A DNA stretch of 64,000 nucleotides from Pseudomonas psychrophila (GTDB lineage: Bacteria > Pseudomonadota > Gammaproteobacteria > Pseudomonadales > Pseudomonadaceae), in the NCBI RefSeq assembly GCF_001043005.1, contig NZ_JYKZ01000001.1, positions 806,001 to 870,000 of the forward strand, written 5' to 3'. Of the stretch, positions 8,431-17,619 are shown piece by piece; within the stretch, counting starts at the first letter, position 1, and every line of letters begins with the position of its first letter. A program made the translations under genes and the position numbers. Under the pieces are notes generated by a model that made no database searches, was not told where the DNA came from, and was given only the letters and a program-made list of their open reading frames with translations.

Positions 8431-9212
8431 ATGCCGCGAATCCCCAGACCATTCACCGGGTCATGCATGAAATTAAACGTCGCAAACTTGAAGTGTTGCG
8501 GGTCGTCGACCTGACCCCGCGCATGCGCCGCATTACCCTGGGCGGTCCTGAATTGGCGGGGTTCATCAGTCTGGGCAGCGACGATCACGTAAAGCTTTTT
8601 TTCCCGCAAACCGCCGAAGAACGGGCGATGCTGGAAAATATGGAGTTGAGTGCCGGCCTGAAAGGCAGCGCCATGCCTGCGATGCGGGACTACACTCCGC
8701 GTCGCTATGACGTGAAGACTTTTGAGCTGGACATCGACTTTGTGCTTCATGGTGACGGCCCTGCTGCCACCTGGGCGGCTCAAGCCGAGCCAGGACAGCA
8801 CCTGCACATCGGCGGCCCAAGAGGCTCGATGATAGTGCCGGACATTTTCGACAGCTACCTGCTGATCGGTGACGAAACCGCACTGCCGGCCATCGCCCGT
8901 CGACTGGAAGAACTGCCGGCCAATCGCCGCGCGTTAGTGGTGGTCGAGGTGGAAAACGCCCTTGAGCAACAGTCTTTGCAAAGTGCGGCATCGATTGAAG
9001 TGATGTGGGTGCATCGCGATGCGCCAGAGCACGATTTGCTCAAGACGGTGGCCGGTCTAAGCATTCCTGCTGGTGAGCTCTACACCTGGGTTGCGACCGA
9101 AAGCGCACTGTCGCGCAAGGTTCGCCGGGTACTCCTCGACACCCACGGTTTGAATGAAGAGTTCGTCAAGGCCGTGGGGTATTGGCGCCTGGAAGGTAGT
9201 GCTGAAGAGTAA
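8427..9212 (+). CDS. nfeF: Siderophore-interacting ferric reductase (SIP family, NfeF/YqjH-like)
   Basis: A 261-residue FAD-binding SIP-family reductase. The flavin-binding core is visible as MRDYTPRRYD at about residues 85-94, followed by GPAATWAAQAEPGQ. A C-terminal nicotinamide-binding half contains IGDETALPAI. Family role: NAD(P)H-dependent reduction of ferric siderophores in the cytoplasm, which frees iron. It overlaps the repressor gene by four bases and is followed by a REPIN, so the operon is probably just these two genes. Control by iron (Fur) and by the PadR protein is inferred from the upstream sites. Confidence 0.9.
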   Translation: MNAANPQTIHRVMHEIKRRKLEVLRVVDLTPRMRRITLGGPELAGFISLGSDDHVKLFFPQTAEERAMLENMELSAGLKGSAMPAMRDYTPRRYDVKTFELDIDFVLHGDGPAATWAAQAEPGQHLHIGGPRGSMIVPDIFDSYLLIGDETALPAIARRLEELPANRRALVVVEVENALEQQSLQSAASIEVMWVHRDAPEHDLLKTVAGLSIPAGELYTWVATESALSRKVRRVLLDTHGLNEEFVKAVGYWRLEGSAEE

Positions 9213-9230
9213 GACTCATGGCAAAACCCG

Positions 9231-9312
9231 GTGGGAGCGGGCTTGCTCGCGATGCTAGCAATGGGGTTTGTCTGACGCGCCTTGATGCTATCGCGAGCAA
9301 GCCCGCTCCCAC
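9231..9312. repeat. REPIN
   Basis: A REP pair (GTGGGAGCGGGCTTGC form) between the convergent reductase and Pr6Pr genes. Confidence 0.9.
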
Positions 9313-9328
9313 AAATTCCAGGACGGGA

Positions 9329-9964
9329 TCAGGCCCGTTGCCCCCTGTAACGGTCCACTGCCACCACCGCCAGCGCGACCGCAACAAATCCTGCCAGAAT
9401 CCCGCCTGCATTGATAAACGCTTGCCCGTAGCCCAATTTCTCGACATCGATAAACGGATACGGGTACACACCCAGCAGGTGTCCGCGTAACAGGATGTAG
9501 GTGAAGTACAGCACCGGATACAGCATCCAGAGCCCGATATGACTGACCCGCAACCCTCCCTTCGGCACGCAAAACCACCAGTACAACGCAAACAGTACCG
9601 GCATCACGTCATGCAATATTTCATTGGCCAGCCATTGCAAGCCTTCGGGCTGCCAGAGCTGGCGCAGCAACAGGCTGTAGGCCGCACCCACCACGATAAT
9701 GCTGACCGCGATGCCGCTACTGACCCACGACTGCAAAAAAAACGTCCTGCCCTTTGAGGTGCGAGTGCCTGCTGCACAGGTCAACACGCAGGCGGCCAGG
9801 GTGTTGGTCAAAATGGTAAAAAAGCTGAAGTAGCTCACCAGCCCGCCCACTACGTTCGCTCCGCTCATCCAGCGGGCGAACAGCACCAGCTCTAGCTGAA
9901 TGGCCAGACCGCTCCAGCCCAGGATTGCCATCACGGTGCAAAGCTTGCGTGACCCGTCACTCAT
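9329..9964 (-). CDS. Pr6Pr-family membrane protein
   Basis: A membrane protein of about 211 residues with six hydrophobic segments. The conserved features of the Pr6Pr (FAR-17a/AIG1-like) family are visible: LVSYFSFFTILTNTLAA early, then NEILHDVMPVLFALYWWF with a membrane His, and YPYPFIDVEKLGYGQ near the end. Eukaryotic relatives are androgen-induced hydrolases; the bacterial role is unknown. I chose the ATG at 9964 (MSDGSRK), eight bases past the VF530 stop. The ATG at 9997 would overlap VF530 by 26 bases and has no ribosome site. It is probably co-transcribed with VF530. Confidence 0.8.
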   Translation of the reverse strand: MSDGSRKLCTVMAILGWSGLAIQLELVLFARWMSGANVVGGLVSYFSFFTILTNTLAACVLTCAAGTRTSKGRTFFLQSWVSSGIAVSIIVVGAAYSLLLRQLWQPEGLQWLANEILHDVMPVLFALYWWFCVPKGGLRVSHIGLWMLYPVLYFTYILLRGHLLGVYPYPFIDVEKLGYGQAFINAGGILAGFVAVALAVVAVDRYRGQRA

Positions 9965-9971
9965 GCGCCGA

Positions 9972-10202
9972 TCAAATTTCGCGCTTGGTACGAGCATATT
10001 TCACATACAGCTTCTCGACCTTTTCCCGCGCCCACGGTGTTTTACGCAAGAACGTCAGGCTCGACTTGATGCTCGGGTCGCTCTTGAAGCAACGAATATC
10101 AATACGCTCGGCCAGCCCTTCCCACTCGTAATGCGCCACGAGCGCAGTGAGGATCTGTTCCAGCGTCACGCCGTGCAAAGGGTTGTTGTTGGATTCAGTC
10201 AT
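9972..10202 (-). CDS. VF530-family small DNA-binding protein (DUF2132)
   Basis: A 76-residue protein matching the VF530/DUF2132 family, with [20 protein letters not shown] and [20 protein letters not shown] as its hallmarks. The family is a compact helical fold reported to bind DNA, and its physiological role is unsettled. It is basic towards the C-terminus (KYARTKREI). It lies just upstream of the Pr6Pr gene on the same strand, so they are likely one transcript. ATG start at 10202. Confidence 0.87.
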   Translation of the reverse strand: MTESNNNPLHGVTLEQILTALVAHYEWEGLAERIDIRCFKSDPSIKSSLTFLRKTPWAREKVEKLYVKYARTKREI

Positions 10203-10343
10203 GCCGGGCCTTTAAAGCAATTGAGAGAAAGCCGCGCACCTTAGCCGAGCACCTGCTCAGGGGGAAGTGCATTCGGTACGGAGCAAGTCTAGCCGTGACC
10301 CGGCACCCAAATGAAAGTTCCGCTTGGACACCGTTAAAGTGAT

Positions 10344-10356
10344 GTTATATTGTAAC
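10344..10356. promoter_or_regulatory. Predicted Zur box
   Basis: GTTATATTGTAAC is an inverted repeat (GTTA...TAAC) like the gammaproteobacterial Zur core, extended by an overlapping ACTATAACG half-site. It lies 66 bases before the start of a ZnuD-like receptor gene, the expected Zur target. Confidence 0.65.
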
Positions 10357-10421
10357 TATAACGTTCAGTTCAAAGAGCGCTCAGCGCCGCTTTCTTTCGT
10401 CACCTTGCCAAGGAACTTGCA

Positions 10422-12458
10422 ATGCCCTCCCCTGCCATCCCGCGTCAACTGCGACGCCTTCACCTGACACCGCTCGCGACCGCATTGCTGCTCGCCTCCC
10501 CGGCCTATGCCCTCGAACTGCAACCGCAAGTCATTACTGGCAACCCGCTGGGTAACAGCCAACTGGCCTCACCCACAACGGTGCTTGAAGGCGATGACCT
10601 GACCCTGCAACAGCAAGGTAGCTTGGGCGAAACCCTCAATAAACAGCCCGGCGTGTCTTCTTCCTACTTCGGCCCGGGCGCCAGCCGTCCGATCATTCGC
10701 GGGCTGGATGGCGACCGTATCCGCATCCTGCGCAACGGCGTCGGTGCCCTGGATGCCTCGTCACTGTCTTACGATCACGCGGTGCCGCTGGACCCGGTCA
10801 ACGTTGAGCGCATCGAAATCGTGCGCGGCCCGGCGGCCTTGTTGTACGGCGGCAATGCCATCGGCGGCGTGGTCAACACCTTCGATAACCGCATCCCTAC
10901 CGAAGCCATCGAAGGCATTCACGGCGCCGGCGAACTGCGCTACGGCGGCGCAGCCACTACCCGCAGCAGTGCCGGCAAACTGGAAGCCGGTGATGGCACC
11001 TTCGCCCTGCACCTGGATGCCAACGCTCGCGAATTCAATGACCTGAAAATCCCGGGTTATGCCCGTAGCCGTCATGCACCCGAAAGCGAAGATGGCGTCG
11101 AAAAGAAAGGCCGTTTAGGCAACAGCAACGGACGCCAGGACGGCGGTGCAGTGGGCGGTTCCTACACGTGGGACGACGGTTACGCAGGCCTGTCCTACAG
11201 CACGTATGACGCCAATTACGGCTCACCGGCCGAACAAGACGTACGCATCCGCATGAAACAGGATCACTACGCGTTCGCCTCCGAGATACGCAACCTGCAG
11301 GGCCCTTTCAGCTCGCTGAAACTGGATGCCGGCTACACCGATTACGAACACCGCGAAATCGAAGGCGGCGAAGTTGGAACCACCTTTAAAAACAAGGGCT
11401 ACGAGGCTCGTGTCGAAGCGCGCCATGTGCCGGTTGGCCCACTCGAAGGCGTCGTCGGCGTGCAGGTCAATCGCAATGAGTTTTCTGCCCTGGGCGAAGA
11501 AGCCTTCGTGCCGCAGACCGACACCAACAGCGGCGCATTATTTATTCTGGAAGAGCTGCAAGCCACGGAACGACTAAAGCTCAGCCTCGGCGGGCGCCTG
11601 GAGCGTACCGTGGTCGACCCGGATGCCAAGGGTAATGAGCGCTTTTCTGCGGCCGACAGCTCCAAAAGTTTTACCGCAGGCAGCCTGTCTTCAGGCGCAG
11701 TGTTCACCCTTACTCCGATCTGGTCGCTGGCCGCCACCCTGGGCTACACCGAACGCGCCCCCACGTTCTACGAGCTTTACGCCAATGGCGCTCACGTCGC
11801 CACCGGCACCTATGAAGTGGGCAACGCCAACCTGTCGAAAGAAAAAGCCGTGTCCAGTGATCTGGCGCTGCGTTTTGACAATGGCACCCACAAAGGCAGC
11901 GTTGGCGTGTTCTACAGCCACTTCTCCAATTACATCGGCCTGTTGGGCACAGGTCGTACACTGAACGACGAAGGCGAACCCGACGCCGACGGGATTCCGG
12001 AGTACACCTATTCCGGGGTGCGGGCACGATTCACTGGCTTCGAAGCCAAGGATCACTGGAAGCTTGGAGAAAGCGCTTACGGCAAATTTGCCCTTGAGCT
12101 GTCAGGTGACTACACACGGGCCACCAACCTCGACACCGGCGAAGCGTTACCCCGCATTGCCCCGTTACGGTTGAGCAGTGGTCTGCTATGGGAGCTGGAT
12201 CGCTGGCAAGCACGAGTAGACATTGAGCACGCCAGCAATCAGGGCCGCGTACCGGACAATGAATCGGGCACGGACGGCTACACCACCTTGGGCGCCAGCG
12301 CCGGGTATCACTTCGATGTAGGCAGCAGTCAGTGGCTGGCATTCGTCAAGGGCGACAACTTGACCAACCAGACCGTGCGTTATGCCAGCTCGATTTTGCG
12401 TGATATCGCACCCGCCCCCGGGCGCGGTATCGAGGTCGGCCTGCGCACCACGTTCTAA
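10422..12458 (+). CDS. TonB-dependent outer-membrane receptor, ZnuD-like (zinc uptake)
   Basis: A 678-residue TonB-dependent receptor. It has a signal peptide (about residues 1-30, ending SPAYA), a plug domain (SLGETLNKQPGVSSSYFGPGASRPIIRGLDGDR, with VERIEIVRGPAALLYGG at its end), and a 22-strand barrel ending in aromatic F (GIEVGLRTTF). The plug sequence and size fit the ZnuD/PA0781-like group, which imports zinc or zinc complexes under Zur control. The predicted Zur box upstream supports this. No strong His-rich loop is visible, so the exact ligand remains open. The gene stands alone. A tadA fragment and a REPIN follow it. Confidence 0.88.
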   Translation: MPSPAIPRQLRRLHLTPLATALLLASPAYALELQPQVITGNPLGNSQLASPTTVLEGDDLTLQQQGSLGETLNKQPGVSSSYFGPGASRPIIRGLDGDRIRILRNGVGALDASSLSYDHAVPLDPVNVERIEIVRGPAALLYGGNAIGGVVNTFDNRIPTEAIEGIHGAGELRYGGAATTRSSAGKLEAGDGTFALHLDANAREFNDLKIPGYARSRHAPESEDGVEKKGRLGNSNGRQDGGAVGGSYTWDDGYAGLSYSTYDANYGSPAEQDVRIRMKQDHYAFASEIRNLQGPFSSLKLDAGYTDYEHREIEGGEVGTTFKNKGYEARVEARHVPVGPLEGVVGVQVNRNEFSALGEEAFVPQTDTNSGALFILEELQATERLKLSLGGRLERTVVDPDAKGNERFSAADSSKSFTAGSLSSGAVFTLTPIWSLAATLGYTERAPTFYELYANGAHVATGTYEVGNANLSKEKAVSSDLALRFDNGTHKGSVGVFYSHFSNYIGLLGTGRTLNDEGEPDADGIPEYTYSGVRARFTGFEAKDHWKLGESAYGKFALELSGDYTRATNLDTGEALPRIAPLRLSSGLLWELDRWQARVDIEHASNQGRVPDNESGTDGYTTLGASAGYHFDVGSSQWLAFVKGDNLTNQTVRYASSILRDIAPAPGRGIEVGLRTTF

Positions 12459-12526
12459 GCAAGGGGCTCCTACAACCCGCCCCAAAAAAACTGGCCTTGC
12501 CAACATTGCTTACTGCTTCGCCGCAT

Positions 12527-12633
12527 GAGCCCAAGACCGGGATTGTGCACAGTCAGGGGCAGTTTTTTACCCGGGGCGTTCTCAATCACCGTGTCCTGTT
12601 CGCAGGCGAGGTGCTGGGTGAAGAGTGCGGGGG
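12527..12633 (+). pseudogene. tadA fragment (C-terminal codons of tRNA adenosine deaminase)
   Basis: Bases 12527-12633 encode EPKTGIVHSQGQFFTRGVLN and onward to LGEECG, nearly identical to the C-terminal part of the intact tadA at 25453-25950 (EPKAGIVQSQGQFFTQGFLN to LAEECG). The catalytic half is absent, and the frame runs into unrelated sequence. A REP begins 33 bases downstream, just as a REP array lies beyond the 3' end of the intact gene. This is a non-functional partial duplicate. Confidence 0.85.
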
Positions 12634-12665
12634 GCCCTCGTCGCGACTGCAAAGCGACTGCCACT

Positions 12666-12716
12666 GTGGGAGCGAGCCTGCTCGCGAATGGTCTTCGCGA
12701 GCAGGCTCGCTCCCAC
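12666..12716. repeat. REPIN, short type
   Basis: A compact REP hairpin beside the tadA fragment. The rest of the gap (12717-13069) shows no gene and presumably holds the oprB promoter. Confidence 0.9.
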
Positions 12717-13069
12717 AGCTCTCGCCCTCCCCTCCCGGCGTTTGCAGGCACTGCACGACCTGTGAGGCCAGGTTAAAACCGCCATCTGGCACTATTTATT
12801 CAACACCCTCCCAGGTCGGGATTACCTGCCAACAGCACCGAACGTGAGGCAAAAAGCCTCTGAGACGAACCGTCGCAGCACACTGTTACCAAATCCGAAA
12901 TGATCCATGTCACTTAAAGTGCTGTTTCAAAACGTATCAGGGCCTTATCATTTCCACATAAAGGGCTGAAACGATTCATTCTCCCTTAAATCTGAAGTGC
13001 AAGCCCTGCCTCTGAAGACAGCGCTACCCACAGCCACAGCCATACCTATAAAGACTCGCATCTCGACTT

Positions 13070-14452
13070 ATGTCCACACTCCTGAATATGCGCAAACACA
13101 GCGCGCTGCTTCCTGTTGCCGGGCAAAAAGCCCTGGCATTGATCGGCGGTATCACCGCTCTGGGCCTGGCTACTTGCGTGCAGGCAGCACCCGCCTTTGA
13201 CTCCGACTCCAAGTGGATGCTCGGCGATTGGGGCGGCACCCGCAGCGAACTGGAAAAACAGGGCTATGCCTTCTCTCTCGACTACGTGGGCGAAGTGGGC
13301 TCGAACCTGCATGGCGGCTACGATCATGACCGCACGGCGCGTTACAGCGACCAGTTCGGCCTGGGCACGCACCTGGACCTGCAGAAGATCCTGGGCTGGG
13401 ACGACGCCGAGTTTCAACTGACGATTACCCATCGCAGCGGTAACAACATCAGCAACGATCGCATCAACGATCCACGCGTGGGCGGTTTCACCTCGGCCCA
13501 GGAGGTCTGGGGTCGCGGTCAAACCACTCGCCTGACGCAGATGTGGTACCAGCAGAAGTTCTTTGATCAGAAGCTCGACATCAAGGTCGGCCGCTTTGGT
13601 CAGGGCGAAGACTTCAACAGCTTCCCGTGCGACTTCCAGAACCTGGCGTTCTGCGGCTCGCAGGTGGGTAACTGGGCTGGCAGCATTTGGTACAACTGGC
13701 CCGTCAGCCAGTGGGCACTGCGGGTCAAATATCACCTGACGCCGGAGCTGTACGCACAGGTCGGCGCCTATGAGCAAAACCCGTCGAACCTGGATCGCGG
13801 CAACGGATTCAAACTCAGCGGGAGTGGTACTCAAGGCGCAGTGCTGCCGATTGAACTGGTGTGGACGCCAAAAATTAATGGCCTGCCAGGGGAATATCGA
13901 GCGGGTTACTACTACAGTAATGCCAAAGCAACAGATGCTTACAAAGATTCCAACGGCCAGCCAGCCGCCTTGACGGGTGAAGCGTATCGCAGCAGTTCGA
14001 GCAAACATGGGATGTGGCTGGGTGTGCAACAGCAGCTCACTACCCGCGCCAGCGATCAGTCGAGAGGCTTGAGTGTGTTCGCCAATGCCACCCTGCACGA
14101 CAAGAAAACCAACGCCGTGGACAACTATGTTCAGGCGGGCGTCGTCTACAAAGGCGTATTCGATGCGCGGCCCAAAGATGACATCGGCTTTGCCATGGCA
14201 CGGGTTCACGTCAACCCGGCTTATCGCAAGAACGCCCAGGCCACCAATCAGGCCCGCGCCATCTACGACTTCGACAACCCTGACTACCTGCCACCTCAGG
14301 ACACTGAGTACAGCGCCGAACTGTATTACGGCGTGCACGTGACCAACTGGCTGACCGTTCGACCGAACCTGCAATACATCCGCCACCCGGGTGGCGTCAG
14401 CCAGCTGGATGACGCGCTGATTGGCGGTCTGAAAATTCAAAGTTCGTTCTGA
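13070..14452 (+). CDS. oprB: OprB-family carbohydrate-selective porin
   Basis: A 460-residue outer-membrane porin. The signal peptide ends near residue 41 (ATCVQAAPAF). The OprB-family opening MLGDWGGTRSELEKQGYAFS follows, and the C-terminus ends in a barrel strand with final Phe (GGLKIQSSF). The family forms glucose- and carbohydrate-selective channels. The next gene is the membrane glucose dehydrogenase gcd, 130 bases on, on the same strand. Other Pseudomonas show the same pairing, in which glucose enters by the porin and is oxidised in the periplasm. ATG at 13070 is used; a second ATG at 13088 would still leave a signal peptide. Neither has a clear ribosome site. Confidence 0.9.
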   Translation: MSTLLNMRKHSALLPVAGQKALALIGGITALGLATCVQAAPAFDSDSKWMLGDWGGTRSELEKQGYAFSLDYVGEVGSNLHGGYDHDRTARYSDQFGLGTHLDLQKILGWDDAEFQLTITHRSGNNISNDRINDPRVGGFTSAQEVWGRGQTTRLTQMWYQQKFFDQKLDIKVGRFGQGEDFNSFPCDFQNLAFCGSQVGNWAGSIWYNWPVSQWALRVKYHLTPELYAQVGAYEQNPSNLDRGNGFKLSGSGTQGAVLPIELVWTPKINGLPGEYRAGYYYSNAKATDAYKDSNGQPAALTGEAYRSSSSKHGMWLGVQQQLTTRASDQSRGLSVFANATLHDKKTNAVDNYVQAGVVYKGVFDARPKDDIGFAMARVHVNPAYRKNAQATNQARAIYDFDNPDYLPPQDTEYSAELYYGVHVTNWLTVRPNLQYIRHPGGVSQLDDALIGGLKIQSSF

Positions 14453-14582
14453 CGAGCGGACTGCAACGGCAACCTTGAAGGTTGCGATCAACAACCTATT
14501 TAGCTGATTCACTCCCGCGTCGGTTCGTCCCTTGAAGACACGCCCTCGCGGGAACACCTCTAACGTAACGGAGAACCACACT

Positions 14583-16997
14583 ATGAGCACTGATGGTGCT
14601 TTCAGTCGAAGCCGCCTGCTACCGAGCCTTCTCGGTATCTTGCTGCTGCTAATGGGCCTGGCCATGTTGGCCGGGGGTATCAAACTGGTCACGCTGGGCG
14701 GGTCGTGGTACTACCTGCTGGCCGGTATCGGTTTTGGCTTGTCGGGCGCGCTGCTGATTGCCGGGCGCCGTGCGGCACTGACCCTGTACGCGCTGGTATT
14801 GTTCGCCAGCACCGTATGGGCACTGATGGAAGTCGGCCTGGACTGGTGGCAACTGGTCCCACGTCTGGCCGTATGGTTCGCCATCGGTATCGTGCTGCTG
14901 CTGCCATGGTTCCGTCGTCCGGTACTGCGCGGCCAGTCCGCACCTGTTGCTACCGGCGCGCTGAGCGTTGCAGTGGTATTGGCAGGCCTGGCTGCACTGG
15001 CCAGCCAGTTCACCAGTCCCGGTGAAGTCAAAGGTCAACTGGACCGTGAAGCCGTTCCAGGCATGACCAACACTGCACCGGCCATGCCGGATGGTGACTG
15101 GCAGTCTTACGGTCGTACCGCCTATGGTGACCGTTACTCGCCGCTGAAAGAAATCACCCCGCAAAATGCCCACAAGCTAGTTCCAGCCTGGACGTTCCGC
15201 ACCGGTGACATTCCAGGTGAAGGCGATCCCGGTGAAACAACTGCCGAGAACACCCCGCTGAAAGTCAACGGCATGCTGTATGTGTGTACTCCGCACAGCC
15301 AGGTGATTGCCCTTGATCCGGACACCGGCAAGGAAATCTGGCGCTACGACCCGAAGATCAGCACTCAGAACGCTGAAAACTTCAAAGGCTGGGCACACAT
15401 GACCTGCCGCGGCGTGACTTATCACGACGAAAACGCCTACGCCAAAGTCAGCACTGAGCAAAGCCCTGCCGAGCCTGCTGCTACTTCGAGCAACTCGTGC
15501 CCACGTCGCCTGTTCCTGCCAACTGCGGACACCCGCCTGATCGCACTGAATGCCGACACCGGTAAAGTGTGTGAAGACTTCGGTGTGAACGGTTCGGTCG
15601 ATCTGCGTCACAACATCGGTAATTTTGCACCCGGTGGCTACTACTCCACTTCGCCACCTGCCGTGACCAAAGATCTGGTTGTGATTGGCGGCCACGTGAC
15701 CGACAACATCTCCACTGACGAGCCATCTGGCGTAATCCGTGCGTACGACGTACGTACCGGCAAGCTGGTCTGGAACTGGGACAGCGGCAACCCGGAAAAA
15801 ACCACACCGATTGCTGAAGGCGAAACCTACACCCGCAACTCGCCTAACATGTGGTCGATGTTCGCTGTCGACGAAGACCTCGGCATGCTGTACCTGCCGA
15901 TGGGCAACCAGACGCCAGACCAATACGGCGGCGACCGCACCGAAGATTCCGAGCGCTATGCTGCTGGCATAACTGCCCTGGACATCAACACCGGTAAAGT
16001 CCGCTGGTATCGTCCGCTCACTCACCATGACCTGTGGGACATGGACGTGGGTGGTCAACCGACTCTGATGGACCTTAAAACCGCTGATGGCGTGAAACCG
16101 GCTCTGCTGGCTTCCACCAAGCAAGGCAGCATCTACGTTCTTGACCGTCGCACTGGCGAAGCCATTGTGCCGATCAACGAAATCCCTGCCCCGGGCGGCG
16201 CTGTTGAAGGCGACCACACTGCACCGACTCAGCCTCGTTCGGACCTGAACATGATCCCGCCGGTCCTGACCGAGCGTGACATGTGGGGTGTGACCCCGTT
16301 TGACCAGATGCTGTGCCGGATCCAGTTCAAATCCCTGCGTTACGACGGCATGTACACCCCGCCATCGCTGCAAGGTTCGATTGTTTATCCAGGCAACTTC
16401 GGCGTGTTCGACTGGGGCGGCATCTCGGTTGACCCGGTTCGCCAGATCGCATTCCTGAACCCGAGCTACATGGCGTTCACCTCCAAGCTGGTACCGCAGG
16501 CCGACGTGGCTGCAATGGGCCCGCGCAAAGGCGAAACTTCCGGCGTTCAACCGAACAAAGGTTCGCCTTACGGCGTGATCCTGGAGCCCCTGCTGTCGCC
16601 ACTCGGCCTGCCTTGCCAGGCACCGGCGTGGGGTTATGTTGCTGCGGTCGACCTGACCAACAACAACCTGATCTGGAAACACAAGAACGGCACCGTGCGT
16701 GACAGCTCGCCGGTTCCGATCCCGCTGTCGATGGGCGTTCCAAGCCTGGGTGGCACATTCACCACCGCGGGTGGCGTTGCTTTCCTGAGCGGTACCCTTG
16801 ACCAGTACCTGCGTGCTTACGATGTAAGCAACGGCAAACAGCTGTGGGAAGGTCGTCTGCCTGCTGGCGGCCAGACCACACCAATGACCTACACCGGCAA
16901 GGACGGCACCCAATACGTGCTGGTCATGGCGGGCGGTCATGGCGGCCTGGGCACCAAGAAAGGTGACTATGTCATGGCGTTTAAACTGGCTGAGTAA
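14583..16997 (+). CDS. gcd: Membrane-bound PQQ-dependent glucose dehydrogenase
   Basis: An 804-residue quinoprotein dehydrogenase. Five membrane segments fill residues 1-140. A periplasmic eight-bladed PQQ propeller follows, beginning DWQSYGRTAYGDRYSPLKEI. Propeller repeats include ALDPDTGKEIW and the PQQ-enzyme signature region DLWDMDVGGQPTLMDL. The reaction is D-glucose to gluconolactone in the periplasm, with electrons passed to ubiquinone. In pseudomonads it drives gluconate production and phosphate solubilisation. The start ATG at 14583 follows an ACGGAG site. An in-frame TTG upstream at 14532 is not credible. A strong terminator follows directly. Confidence 0.95.
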   Translation: MSTDGAFSRSRLLPSLLGILLLLMGLAMLAGGIKLVTLGGSWYYLLAGIGFGLSGALLIAGRRAALTLYALVLFASTVWALMEVGLDWWQLVPRLAVWFAIGIVLLLPWFRRPVLRGQSAPVATGALSVAVVLAGLAALASQFTSPGEVKGQLDREAVPGMTNTAPAMPDGDWQSYGRTAYGDRYSPLKEITPQNAHKLVPAWTFRTGDIPGEGDPGETTAENTPLKVNGMLYVCTPHSQVIALDPDTGKEIWRYDPKISTQNAENFKGWAHMTCRGVTYHDENAYAKVSTEQSPAEPAATSSNSCPRRLFLPTADTRLIALNADTGKVCEDFGVNGSVDLRHNIGNFAPGGYYSTSPPAVTKDLVVIGGHVTDNISTDEPSGVIRAYDVRTGKLVWNWDSGNPEKTTPIAEGETYTRNSPNMWSMFAVDEDLGMLYLPMGNQTPDQYGGDRTEDSERYAAGITALDINTGKVRWYRPLTHHDLWDMDVGGQPTLMDLKTADGVKPALLASTKQGSIYVLDRRTGEAIVPINEIPAPGGAVEGDHTAPTQPRSDLNMIPPVLTERDMWGVTPFDQMLCRIQFKSLRYDGMYTPPSLQGSIVYPGNFGVFDWGGISVDPVRQIAFLNPSYMAFTSKLVPQADVAAMGPRKGETSGVQPNKGSPYGVILEPLLSPLGLPCQAPAWGYVAAVDLTNNNLIWKHKNGTVRDSSPVPIPLSMGVPSLGGTFTTAGGVAFLSGTLDQYLRAYDVSNGKQLWEGRLPAGGQTTPMTYTGKDGTQYVLVMAGGHGGLGTKKGDYVMAFKLAE

Positions 16998-17017
16998 GTT
17001 TTTCAGCGGGTTTTGAG

Positions 17018-17051
17018 AAAGGCGGCTATCTCTCGATAGCCGCCTTTTTTT
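17018..17051 (+). terminator. Rho-independent terminator after gcd
   Basis: A perfect 10-bp stem (GGCGGCTATC, loop TCTC) followed by seven T residues, 20 bases after the gcd stop. Confidence 0.92.
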
Positions 17052-17135
17052 GTGAGCGTTTTTCACTTAAAAACGCTCTCCCAGAATGATGCCTTTCCAA
17101 ATGACGCGCCTGTCGCCAATCAGGCGCGTGCTGCT

Positions 17136-17483
17136 TTAGTGCGTTGCCAGCGTGTCCAGCGACTTGTCGACATACCCCTTGGCCAGCTCCACCAAGTGCA
17201 TGACCGACAACACCCAATCGCGCGCAGGCCCGCTCAAGCCATTCCCCGCCTCATTCGCGCAGGCACCCGCACAGCGCAACAAGTCTGACGCCTGGGCCAA
17301 AGCCGCTTCTGAATTGACACTGTTCGGGATGGCCAGCATGGCCGTGCCCATGGGGCGATGAGGCTTATGGTTTTGCAGGTAGTAACTGAGCGCACGTTCG
17401 ACGGCGGCACGGTCCAGCAACGGGTCGTGACTGTCAGCAGCATCGAGGGGGAAAGCAGGGGGATCGGGGGTGATTTTTTTCAT
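17136..17483 (-). CDS. DUF6124 (DUF3077) family small protein
   Basis: A 115-residue soluble protein of the Pseudomonas-restricted DUF6124 family. It is recognised by the opening MKKITPDPP, the middle DRAAVERALSYYL, and the C-terminal helices ending LVELAKGYVDKSLD. Function unknown; genomes of this genus often carry several copies. The ATG at 17483 is supported by a GGAG site seven bases before it. A longer frame from 17519 has none. A strongly folded leader lies upstream (17542-17619). The gene converges on gcd across the gcd terminator. Confidence 0.8.
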   Translation of the reverse strand: MKKITPDPPAFPLDAADSHDPLLDRAAVERALSYYLQNHKPHRPMGTAMLAIPNSVNSEAALAQASDLLRCAGACANEAGNGLSGPARDWVLSVMHLVELAKGYVDKSLDTLATH

Positions 17484-17541
17484 GGCGTAACTCCGGACAC
17501 AAACAATGGGAGCTAACACCTGTCGCGACTAAACGAGTGGG

Positions 17542-17619
17542 TGGTAGCCGTACGCAGGTTAGTCGACCGGTGCATCCGGAACCCGGCGCGCCACAAGGGC
17601 GCCCTGCGCACGGCCACCA
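17542..17619 (-). promoter_or_regulatory. Structured 5' leader upstream of the DUF6124 gene
   Basis: Arms 17603-17619 and 17542-17558 can pair over 17 bp, with 15 Watson-Crick and two G-T pairs in RNA. A GC-rich inner hairpin lies around 17593-17605. The element ends about 58 bases before the DUF6124 start. From memory, very similar sequence occurs in front of other DUF6124 genes in Pseudomonas. A cis-acting RNA is inferred. Confidence 0.45.

Noticed and set aside
13046..17066. Long minus-strand open frames (about 548 and 629 codons) opposite oprB and gcd
   Set aside because: They are complementary-strand shadows of well-supported genes, lacking family motifs and plausible starts.
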